Notes under the pieces: generated by a model | Databases searched by the model: none | The model's input: the letters and a program-made list of their open reading frames with translations, nothing else | Told to the model about the DNA's origin: nothing | Translations under genes and position numbers: made by a program | In this document: positions 49,435-55,617 of the stretch, one piece after another | Numbering within the stretch: position 1 is the first letter of the stretch | Layout of the letters: each line of letters opens with the position of its first letter | From: an uncultured Bacteroidales bacterium | GTDB taxonomy: Bacteria; Bacteroidota; Bacteroidia; Bacteroidales; P3 | Assembly (NCBI GenBank): GCA_947167075.1 | Contig: CAMVGR010000012.1 | Span: 1 to 55,617 of the forward strand | Length of the DNA stretch: 55,617 nucleotides | Reading direction: 5' to 3'

Positions 49435-51972
49435 TTACTCTTTAGTATTCTCAGTTTCGTTATTATTGCTTTCAACTGTATTATTTTCTATCGAAGCGTT
49501 GTCGACGGTTTCTTCATCCGACTGTTCGTCAGTGGGTACTTTGGTGATTGATGCAATGTAGTCTTTACCACGTAGATCAATGAGTTTAACCCCCTGTGTA
49601 TTGCGTCCAAGTACTCTCAGATCTGCCACTTTCATTCGGATGGTGATGCCGGAACGGTTTATGATCATTAAATCATGCTCTTCTGTAACGTTGGTTACAG
49701 CCACAAGTGGACCCGTCTTTTCTGTGACCTGCATGGCCTTAATGCCTTTACCTCCGCGGTGTAGGGTGGCTCTGTAGTCACTTAATGAAGAGCGTTTGCC
49801 ATAGCCATGTTCGCTGACCACTAGCAAGTCCTCGTTTTCTGTGGGGAGGCATAGCATATCAATTGCAGCATCGTCATCTCCGTCTAAATCCATTCCTTTC
49901 ACACCACTGGCATTACGCCCCATGATACGGAATTCCTTTTCTGGGCATATCATTACCTTACCCTTCTTTGATGCAATGAGCATATAGCTTTCGCCATCAG
50001 TAAGACGTGCGGTAAGTAGTTCATCACCTTCTCTTATTCCAACGGCTATAATACCGCTTTGACGTGGACGGGAATATGCTTCGAGAGATGTTTTCTTCAC
50101 AATACCATTCTTTGTACACATTACAATATAATGGTTGCCTACATATTCCGGATCACTAAGTGTTTCCACGTTTACATAAGCTTTTACCTTGTCGTCGGGC
50201 TCAATGTTTATTACATTAAGTATTGGCCGTCCCTTTGTGTTCTTTTCGCCTTCCGGAACTTCAAAGGCACGAAGCCAGTAGCAACGTCCTTTTTCTGTAA
50301 AGAACAACAGATAGTTGTGGTTAGTGCATGTGAAAATGTGTTCTACAAAATCCTCGCTACGCACAGCACTACCTTTACTGCCCACTCCTCCTCGACTTTG
50401 AGTACGATATTCTGTCAGAGGTGTACGTTTGATATACCCTTTATGCGATATGGTTATAACAACATGTTCATCTGGTATGGTGTCTTCAATACGGAAGTTT
50501 GCTGCGTCATATTTAATCTGTGTACGGCGTTCGTCCCCATATTTATCGCGTATTTCAACACACTCTTGTTTGATAACCTCCATTAGGACATCATGATTAC
50601 CCAGTATTTCTTTGCAACGTTCTATAAAACGGAGCTTCTCGTCATATTCATCTTGCAGTTTTTGATGATTCATGTTCGTCAACTGAGCCAAACGCATATC
50701 CACAATAGCACGCGATTGTAAATCGCTGAATTGGAAACGTTCCATAAGTCCTTGGCGGGCATCATCTGGCGTTTTACTGGCACGAATAAGGGCAACTATT
50801 TCGTCTATAATGTCTATTGCACGCAATAAGCCTTGAAGGATATGTGCACGTCGTTCAGCCTCTTCCATCTCGAAACGAGTACGACGGGTAACAACTTCCT
50901 CACGATGCTCTATAAAATACTTTATTAGATCCTTAAGGTTGAGCAAGCGTGGACGGCCATGCACAAGTGCAATATTGTTAACAGCAAAACTTGATTGCAG
51001 TTCGCTTAATTGGAAGAGTTTGTTAAGAATAACGTTGGGTACTACATCATTACGCAACACATAGACCATTCTGATTCCATCCTTATCGCTTTCGTCTCGG
51101 ATGTCGAGGATTCCTTCTATCTTTCCTTCTTTGACAAGATTGGCCTGTTTCTTATGCATTTCAGCCTTATTAACCCCATAAGGAAGGGAAGTGGCGACAA
51201 TGACATTATGACCTTTAGAATCCTCCTCTATGGTCGTTTCAGCACGAACAATTATACTCCCACGGCCTGTATTGTAAGCCTCTCGAACGCCATTCATTCC
51301 ATATATGATACCACCCAATGGAAAGTCAGGAGCTTTTACATATTGCATTATTTCATCAATGGTGATGTCGCGATTATTTATATATGCAATACAGCCATCC
51401 ATCACCTCACGAAGATTGTGGGTGGGCATATTAGTAGCCATGCCTACCGCGATTCCATTCGAACCATTGATGAGCAGGTTTGGTATTTTGGCTGGCAATA
51501 CTGTCGGTTCTTCACCCTCGTTATCATAAGTAGGAGCCATATCGACAGTATTCTTATCAATATCTGCCACTAACTCATTACTTATCTGCATCAACCTTGC
51601 TTCGGTGTAACGCATTGCAGCTGGCGAATCACCGTCGATAGAGCCAAAATTACCCTGACCATCCACCAATGTATAACGCATGGCCCAGTTTTGTGCCAAA
51701 CGAACTAAAGCGCCATATATACTCGAATCACCATGTGGGTGATATTTACCCATCACATCACCGACAATACGGGCACTTTTCTTTGTGGGAGTATTGTATA
51801 GTATACCGTTCTCATTCATCGAATAGAGAATACGGCGATGCACAGGCTTAAATCCATCTCGTACATCGGGTAGTGCTCGTGCAACGATGACAGACATTGC
51901 ATAATCGATATACGCAGTCTTCATTGTCTGCTCAATGTCAACACGAATGATTTTTTCGTTTTCAGATACCAT
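49435..51972 (-). CDS. gyrA: DNA gyrase subunit A
   Basis: The 845-residue protein has the GyrA breakage-reunion domain, with catalytic Tyr at 122 (AAMRYTE), and a C-terminal six-bladed beta-pinwheel with the GyrA-box-like QSRGGVGSKGS. The quinolone-determining region reads HPHGDSSIYGALVRLAQ (78-94). The residue at position 83 is Ser, as in sensitive E. coli, while position 87 is Gly rather than Asp or Glu. It introduces negative supercoils with GyrB. The acidic Asn-rich C-terminal tail is normal for the phylum. Confidence 0.95.
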   Translation of the reverse strand: MVSENEKIIRVDIEQTMKTAYIDYAMSVIVARALPDVRDGFKPVHRRILYSMNENGILYNTPTKKSARIVGDVMGKYHPHGDSSIYGALVRLAQNWAMRYTLVDGQGNFGSIDGDSPAAMRYTEARLMQISNELVADIDKNTVDMAPTYDNEGEEPTVLPAKIPNLLINGSNGIAVGMATNMPTHNLREVMDGCIAYINNRDITIDEIMQYVKAPDFPLGGIIYGMNGVREAYNTGRGSIIVRAETTIEEDSKGHNVIVATSLPYGVNKAEMHKKQANLVKEGKIEGILDIRDESDKDGIRMVYVLRNDVVPNVILNKLFQLSELQSSFAVNNIALVHGRPRLLNLKDLIKYFIEHREEVVTRRTRFEMEEAERRAHILQGLLRAIDIIDEIVALIRASKTPDDARQGLMERFQFSDLQSRAIVDMRLAQLTNMNHQKLQDEYDEKLRFIERCKEILGNHDVLMEVIKQECVEIRDKYGDERRTQIKYDAANFRIEDTIPDEHVVITISHKGYIKRTPLTEYRTQSRGGVGSKGSAVRSEDFVEHIFTCTNHNYLLFFTEKGRCYWLRAFEVPEGEKNTKGRPILNVINIEPDDKVKAYVNVETLSDPEYVGNHYIVMCTKNGIVKKTSLEAYSRPRQSGIIAVGIREGDELLTARLTDGESYMLIASKKGKVMICPEKEFRIMGRNASGVKGMDLDGDDDAAIDMLCLPTENEDLLVVSEHGYGKRSSLSDYRATLHRGGKGIKAMQVTEKTGPLVAVTNVTEEHDLMIINRSGITIRMKVADLRVLGRNTQGVKLIDLRGKDYIASITKVPTDEQSDEETVDNASIENNTVESNNNETENTKE

Positions 51973-52037
51973 CGTATAATATATTTCTTTCTTTATTTCA
52001 AATTGTTATGCTTTTCTATAGAGCATTTTTAAAGATA

Positions 52038-52045
52038 CAAAATTA
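52038..52045 (-). promoter_or_regulatory. -7 promoter element for gyrA
   Basis: On the minus strand the sequence reads TAATTTTG, 66 bases upstream of the ATG at 51972. The -33 element is not clear. Confidence 0.5.
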
Positions 52046-52127
52046 CGTTTTTTTCTTTATATAATAAAAAATATAACACCATTTTATAAGGAAGTTATTA
52101 ACATTTTTTCTACCACTAAACAAATGA

Positions 52128-52194
52128 GCGCCTGGTATAAAATACCGGACGCCCAACTAACACATTTTCTTTTTCTATCACCGAGATAGAAAAT
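52128..52194. terminator. hairpins between PAP2 and gyrA
   Basis: Two stems lie here. One is around GGTAT-AAAA-ATACC (52134-52147), extended to GCG/CGC ends with mismatches. The other is TTTTCTATC-accga-GATAGAAAA (52172-52194). They lie downstream of the minus-strand PAP2 gene and could end its transcript. Confidence 0.6.
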
Positions 52195-52206
52195 AAGCAA
52201 GCACGT

Positions 52207-52836
52207 CTATATAAACGTATTTTTTCCTATTTTGTTTCGTTTATTGTAATTATTTTTAAAGCAATGGCATAACATATAGATAATCAAACCAATAATTGTA
52301 CCAAACAATGCACCGCATATCAAATCTCCAGGGTAGTGTTTGCCGAGATATGAACGACTGTAACATGTCAGTATCGCCCATATTAATAGTAGGATTATCG
52401 GCCATTTGTTTTTCATCTTCTTCGCCATGCAGCAAATTAGAAATGTCGTTACTGCCCATGCATTGGCTGCATGTGATGAGACAAATCCATACTGCCCCCC
52501 GCAACTTGTTTTGAACATTCTAACTGACTCAATGGCATGACAGGGGCGAAGTCTATGAAATTGCTCTTTAAACAAGTGTACACTGCCTTGGTCAGCCAAG
52601 AAAAAGCACAGCCCCACTCCTACAATTACCATCCACCACTGTCGTTCTAGATAGATTTTTCTGTAATTCTTTTCTGTACCGGTATAAAAGACAAGTGGAA
52701 TAATGGCCAGTGCCAGAACAACAGCCCAGCTCCAGTGCTGGCTGAGCGTCCACATCGTCCAGTCGAGGGCGGTGGTGTGGTGGCTGTTGATCCACAGGAA
52801 CCACTGGGTGTCTATCTCTTTCAGTGTCTCAAGCAT
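52207..52836 (-). CDS. PAP2-family membrane phosphatase
   Basis: The 209-residue protein has about five or six hydrophobic segments and the three PAP2 motifs: [10 protein letters not shown] (KxxxxxxRP), SSHAAN (variant of PSGH) and [12 protein letters not shown] (SRxxxxxHxxxD). The catalytic His is in SSHAAN. The family dephosphorylates lipid phosphates such as undecaprenyl diphosphate at the membrane. Its start overlaps the obgE stop by 8 bases. A lipid A phosphatase role is possible; the substrate is not visible. Confidence 0.9.
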   Translation of the reverse strand: MLETLKEIDTQWFLWINSHHTTALDWTMWTLSQHWSWAVVLALAIIPLVFYTGTEKNYRKIYLERQWWMVIVGVGLCFFLADQGSVHLFKEQFHRLRPCHAIESVRMFKTSCGGQYGFVSSHAANAWAVTTFLICCMAKKMKNKWPIILLLIWAILTCYSRSYLGKHYPGDLICGALFGTIIGLIIYMLCHCFKNNYNKRNKIGKNTFI

Positions 52837-53818
52837 TCAGCATGGCAAATATCTTGTCCTTCAACTCGGTTATGCCCTGGCCGCTGACGGCGCTGATGAA
52901 TACCGCCTCGATGCCTTTCGGCAGGTGGCGTTTGAGCTGTTTCTGCATGTCTTCATCCATCATGTCGCACTTGGTGACGGCCAGAAGACGCTGCTTGTCC
53001 AGCAGTTCGGGATTGTATTTCTTCAGTTCGTCGAGCAGCACATGGTACTCCTTGGCAATCTCCAGCTGTTCGCAGCTGACCATGAAGAGCAGAATAGAGT
53101 TTCGCTCGATGTGGCGCAGGAAACGCAGTCCGAGGCCCTTGCCCTCGGCGGCGCCCTCGATGATGCCGGGGATATCTGCGATGCAGAACGACTGGTCGTC
53201 GCGGTACTTCACAATGCCCAGATTGGGCACCAGGGTGGTGAAGGGGTAGTTGGCTATCTCGGGTTTGGCGGCGCTGACGACGCTCAGCAGGGTGCTCTTG
53301 CCGGCGTTGGGGAAGCCCACCAGGCCCACGTCGGCCAGCACCTTCAGCTCTATGATCACCCACCGCTCCTCGGCGGACTCGCCGGGCTGGGCGTAGCGGG
53401 GCGTCTGGTTGGTGGCGCTCTTGAAGTGGTCGTTGCCCAGACCGCCGCGGCCGCCCTTGGCGATGATGAGCTCCTGGCCCTCCTCGGTCACCTCGCCGAT
53501 CTGTTCGCCCGTTTCGGCATCACGGCAGACGCAGCCCAGCGGCACTTCCAGTATCTGGTCCTTTCCCGTGCGGCCGGTGCAGAGGTTCTCGCCGCCGTTC
53601 TGTCCGTCCTCGGCGAAGACGTGCTTGGTGTACTTCAGGTGCAGCAGGGTCCACCTCTGCGTGGTGCCGCGCAGGATGACGTGGCCGCCGCGACCACCGT
53701 CGCCGCCGTCGGGACCCGCCTTGGCGTTGTATTTCACCCGTAGCAGGTGCGCACTTCCCGCGCCGCCCTTGCCGCTCCGCACCAGTATCTTGACGTAGTC
53801 TACGAAGTTAGATGTCAT
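52829..53818 (-). CDS. obgE: Obg-family GTPase ObgE/CgtA
   Basis: From the ATG at 53818 the protein has 329 residues, beginning [22 protein letters not shown], the Obg fold. Its glycine-rich part continues ([20 protein letters not shown], then [13 protein letters not shown]). The G domain has [32 protein letters not shown] and VTKCDM. ObgE binds the large ribosomal subunit and links GTP level to ribosome assembly. The in-frame ORF extends further upstream but those starts lie before the promoter. Codons are GC-richer than in gyrA next door. Confidence 0.95.
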   Translation of the reverse strand: MTSNFVDYVKILVRSGKGGAGSAHLLRVKYNAKAGPDGGDGGRGGHVILRGTTQRWTLLHLKYTKHVFAEDGQNGGENLCTGRTGKDQILEVPLGCVCRDAETGEQIGEVTEEGQELIIAKGGRGGLGNDHFKSATNQTPRYAQPGESAEERWVIIELKVLADVGLVGFPNAGKSTLLSVVSAAKPEIANYPFTTLVPNLGIVKYRDDQSFCIADIPGIIEGAAEGKGLGLRFLRHIERNSILLFMVSCEQLEIAKEYHVLLDELKKYNPELLDKQRLLAVTKCDMMDEDMQKQLKRHLPKGIEAVFISAVSGQGITELKDKIFAMLNA

Positions 53819-53839
53819 TGCTTGTCCTAATTTCAAAAT

Positions 53840-53872
53840 GCAAAGATACGACAAATCTCCGACATGGACAAA
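53840..53872 (-). promoter_or_regulatory. Bacteroidetes-type promoter for obgE
   Basis: On the minus strand the -7 box TATCTTTGC (53840-53848) is preceded after 20 bases by TTTG (53869-53872). The ATG is 22 bases downstream, which supports the start at 53818. Confidence 0.78.
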
Positions 53873-53896
53873 TAAAAAAGTATAATTGGTGTCCGG

Positions 53897-53924
53897 CAGA
53901 CGTGCCGCCGGCACGTCTGTTTTT
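53897..53924 (+). terminator. strong hairpin with T-tract, no gene in register
   Basis: CAGACGTGCC (53897-53906) and GGCACGTCTG (53910-53919) form a perfect 10-bp stem with a 3-base loop, followed by TTTTT on the plus strand. The neighbouring genes are both on the minus strand and no plus-strand gene ends here. Confidence 0.7.
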
Positions 53925-53948
53925 CCCGTGTTCTGATTTCAAAACACC

Positions 53949-54112
53949 CTTGCGACACTCTTTTTAGCCATTTTCAAAATCATTTGGAGCTTGCGACACT
54001 CTTTTGGGCCATTTCCAAATCTGCACGGCGTTATAATGGTTCATTTTTGCCGTTTCCAAATTTGCCCGGGGTTAAATGACCCATTTCGGCCGTTTCCGAA
54101 TCCATTTTGGAA
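53949..54112. repeat. degenerate 41-bp tandem repeat, four units
   Basis: Units start at 53949, 53990, 54031 and 54072, each 41 bases. Their shared core is GCC-(A/G)-TTT-(T/C)-C-(A/G)-AA at unit positions about 19-30. The first two also share TTGCGACACTCTTTT. Similarity decays from the first pair to the last. No reading frame is conserved (41 is not a multiple of 3). It fills most of the gap between obgE and the lipoprotein pair. Confidence 0.7.
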
Positions 54113-54164
54113 CCAACAAAAGCCACGGCCGCACGGATGCAGTCGTGGCTGGGATTATTGTCGT

Positions 54165-54602
54165 TTATTGCTGCTTGGTGAGTGTGTAGGACTGACCGTC
54201 CCAGTTGAAGGTCATCTGCGTGCCGTCGATGGTGAATGTTGCGCTACCGCAGTTTTCTCCGGTGGTCAGGCTCTGCAGTTGCTCGATGCTGCCTCTGCCG
54301 TTGGAGTAGGTGTACTGGCCAGCCATCGACTGCTGGTTGGAGCCCATCACGGTGTTGACGAGGGCTCGCTCGCTGGTGTAGAAGTTGAAGATCACATCAA
54401 CGAAGGTGGCTTCGCCGTACTGTCCGGAGGTGTAGCGCCAGTTGGTGCCGACGTAAGGGTTGTCGGTCGTCGTGCCGCCGCCATTGTTGCCGCCGTTGTT
54501 TTCTGTGTTGTTGGTGCCGCTATCGTCTTTAGTGCAAGCGATTGTCGTGCACAAGGCCAATCCCATCAGGGCGGCCAATGCGAATGTGAATATCCTTTTC
54601 AT
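54165..54602 (-). CDS. small lipoprotein with Asn/Gly-rich linker
   Basis: The 145-residue protein has a signal with lipobox (TTIACTK), an Asn/Gly/Thr-rich linker of about 20 residues and a lipocalin-like beta region: PYVGTNWRYTSGQYGEATFVDVIFNFYT ... GSATFTIDGTQMTFNWDGQSYTLTKQQ. It resembles its upstream neighbour in layout and size, and the two are 6 bases apart. Such proteins are likely outer-membrane surface lipoproteins of unknown function. Confidence 0.75.
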   Translation of the reverse strand: MKRIFTFALAALMGLALCTTIACTKDDSGTNNTENNGGNNGGGTTTDNPYVGTNWRYTSGQYGEATFVDVIFNFYTSERALVNTVMGSNQQSMAGQYTYSNGRGSIEQLQSLTTGENCGSATFTIDGTQMTFNWDGQSYTLTKQQ

Positions 54603-54608
54603 GGTGCT

Positions 54609-55073
54609 TTAATTTTGCTGTTTGTGGAGAATCTGAACTGCCGGATTGCACACACCGCTTCGAAAGACGAGACTCACGCCTTCGTTGACTTCGAAGGGCA
54701 CGTGGTTTAGGGTCTCGCTGGAATTGTTGACATTTGCGAGCTCCATATAACCGTTTTGCTGCTCCTCGTCAAAGGTATAGGTGCCGCGGTACTCGCCGTT
54801 GGTGGTGTTGTCGTTGTTGTCGGTGGCGGTGTACCTGTAGGTCACATCGTCTGTGCCGAATTCGACCCACTCCTCGGAGCTACCCATGTTGTACTCTGTG
54901 AGGTCTTTCACGCCATGCCATTTGGTGTTGGCGATGGAACTCGTCGGAGTATTATTGTTGCCGCCTCCGTTGTTGTTGCCACCGGGATTCTCGGTGCCCT
55001 CGTTCTTGTCGCCGCAGGCGACCATTGCTGTCATCGCAAAGGCGACCATCAGAATTGAAAATAACTTTTTCAT
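54609..55073 (-). CDS. small lipoprotein with Asn/Gly-rich linker, related to next gene
   Basis: The 154-residue product has a signal with lipobox (TAMVACGDK), an NGG/NNN-rich linker and a beta-rich domain (ANTKWHGVKDLTEYNMGSSEEWVEFGTDDVTYRYTATDNN). TKWHG at the start of the domain matches TNWRY in the adjacent gene, so the pair probably arose by duplication. No enzyme motif. The Asn/Gly linker follows the lipidated Cys, typical of surface-exposed lipoproteins in Bacteroidetes. Confidence 0.75.
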   Translation of the reverse strand: MKKLFSILMVAFAMTAMVACGDKNEGTENPGGNNNGGGNNNTPTSSIANTKWHGVKDLTEYNMGSSEEWVEFGTDDVTYRYTATDNNDNTTNGEYRGTYTFDEEQQNGYMELANVNNSSETLNHVPFEVNEGVSLVFRSGVCNPAVQILHKQQN

Positions 55074-55253
55074 GATAAAAAGAATTTAAATTTATAAAAG
55101 GGTTAATTAACGTGTGCATACAAAACCATCCCGCCCCGCCGCAGGTTTGCGGCAGAGAGGGGCAATTGAATAAAAAACAAAGAGGAAATCCTCCCGACGA
55201 TTACTTGTGCAATTCGTGGGGGTGGGTAAAAATCAGCGAGTTATGAACATCGG

Positions 55254-55565
55254 CATTCATCGGGCTATCATCTTGGACGGGCGGATACGGTCGACAATAA
55301 CCATATCATCCTCGACGTGGAATACGAAACACCAGCGGCGGTTGTGGCTCACCATTCGGCGGGCCTTGGGGTGGTATTGCCGAATGTCGGCCATCGTGCT
55401 CGGCCGGTACAGGTCGGCATACACCGAGAGCGACTGCACTTCGGCAATCATCAAATCGAGATACCTACGTGCGCCCTCGATACTCATCACCGTGAGCAGA
55501 AAATCGGTCAAGTCCTCGATGTCGAGCCTCGCCCTGCGGGAAATTCTAAGCCTGTAGCTTTTCAT
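55254..55565 (-). CDS. RelE/ParE-family toxin
   Basis: From the ATG at 55565 the protein is about 102 residues: MKSYRLRISRRARLDIEDLTDFLL, then ARRYLDLMIAEVQSLSVYADLYRPS, and a C-terminal strand set RRMVSHNRRWCFVFHVEDDMVIVDRIRPSKMI. The pattern with VDRI-(R)-xxKM near the end is the RelE/ParE fold. Such toxins cut mRNA on ribosomes or poison gyrase. Its start overlaps the end of a short upstream frame that is probably the antitoxin. Whether it is RelE- or ParE-like cannot be settled by eye. Confidence 0.8.
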
Positions 55566-55617
55566 ATTTCTCAAGGTAGCGTTGCCAAACCTCGTCAAAA
55601 TACTCTTCCACCGTCAT
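55546..55617 (-). CDS. probable antitoxin, C-terminal part or short form
   Basis: The frame MTVEEYFDEVWQRYLEKYEKLQA ends at a TAG overlapping the toxin start by 20 bases. It begins with an ATG exactly at the window edge, so it may be longer. An acidic helical C-terminus just before a RelE/ParE gene is the usual place and form of the toxin-wrapping part of an antitoxin. The DNA-binding part, if any, lies outside the window. Confidence 0.55.
   Translation of the reverse strand: MTVEEYFDEVWQRYLEKYEKLQA

Noticed and set aside
52703..53743. 346-residue plus-strand frame opposite obgE
   Set aside because: Low-complexity Ala/Gly/Leu/Gln composition from the GC-rich codons of obgE; no start signal or family.
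53991..54710. 239-residue plus-strand frame covering the 41-bp repeats and lipoproteins
   Set aside because: Runs antisense to two genes with clear lipoboxes; the repeat period of 41 does not keep frame, so it is not a repeat protein.

Overview
The window looks like a chromosomal segment of a Bacteroidetes bacterium, most likely Bacteroidales. Several signs point that way. Secreted proteases end in a type IX secretion (T9SS) C-terminal domain. Many genes belong to families largely confined to the phylum (DUF3276, DUF5683, DUF6427, DUF6913, DUF4369, PG0541-like P-II). Promoters fit the Bacteroidetes pattern TTTG-N19-TAnnTTTG, and recognisable Shine-Dalgarno sequences are rare. I cannot name a genus from the sequence alone. 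No rRNA, tRNA, CRISPR array, prophage or insertion sequence was seen.

Layout. (1) 1-5.8 kb, GC-rich and accessory-looking: the end of a deoxyhypusine synthase-like gene, a truncated Fic remnant, two related secreted proteins with DUF6624-like repeats (one fused to an M1-type metallopeptidase), a lipoprotein and a thioesterase. (2) 5.9-9.5 kb: L-cysteine desulfidase and a T9SS-secreted C10 cysteine protease. (3) 9.6-14.4 kb: a housekeeping run of DUF3276, parA, parB, DUF5683, exbB, exbD, tonB and an S4 RNA-binding protein. (4) 14.5-15.9 kb: an ECF sigma factor with a small membrane protein (probable anti-sigma) and a Spy/CnrX-like periplasmic sensor. (5) 16.3-19.6 kb: carbamate kinase, ornithine carbamoyltransferase and an AspT-like transporter, a plausible citrulline/arginine catabolic unit without arcA. 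(6) 19.6-29.7 kb, visibly AT-richer: DUF4838 protein, outer-membrane barrel, T9SS subtilase, DUF6427, rnhB, DUF6913, dapA, a short polyprenyl synthetase and a TlpA-like thioredoxin. (7) 29.7-34.6 kb, minus strand: PepSY-like protein, TrmH-type methyltransferase, DUF4369 lipoprotein, a compact chorismate synthase, FKBP isomerase and butyrate kinase. (8) 35.1-37.2 kb: MltD-like transglycosylase, DivIC-like protein and NlpC/P60 lipoprotein, a cell-wall unit. (9) 37.3-44.6 kb, minus strand: coiled-coil protein, then a complete RND efflux operon (TetR, TolC, MFP, RND pump, P-II-like protein). (10) 44.8-53.8 kb, minus strand: yajC, clpC, a TPR protein, gyrA, PAP2 phosphatase and obgE. (11) 53.9-55.6 kb: a degenerate repeat tract, two related small lipoproteins and a RelE/ParE toxin with the tail of its antitoxin at the edge.

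The least explained structure is non-coding. Three intergenic regions (about 16.09, 34.92 and 45.29 kb) carry the same element: tandem 11-bp units of consensus TACGGTKCATG between conserved flanks (GYGAGGATGG on one side, GTGATAGG-like on the other). It occurs in both orientations with four or five clear units. The unit length is close to one helical turn, which suggests a phased protein-binding array or a mobile or dispersed repeat. A separate 41-bp degenerate tandem repeat lies at 53.95-54.11 kb.
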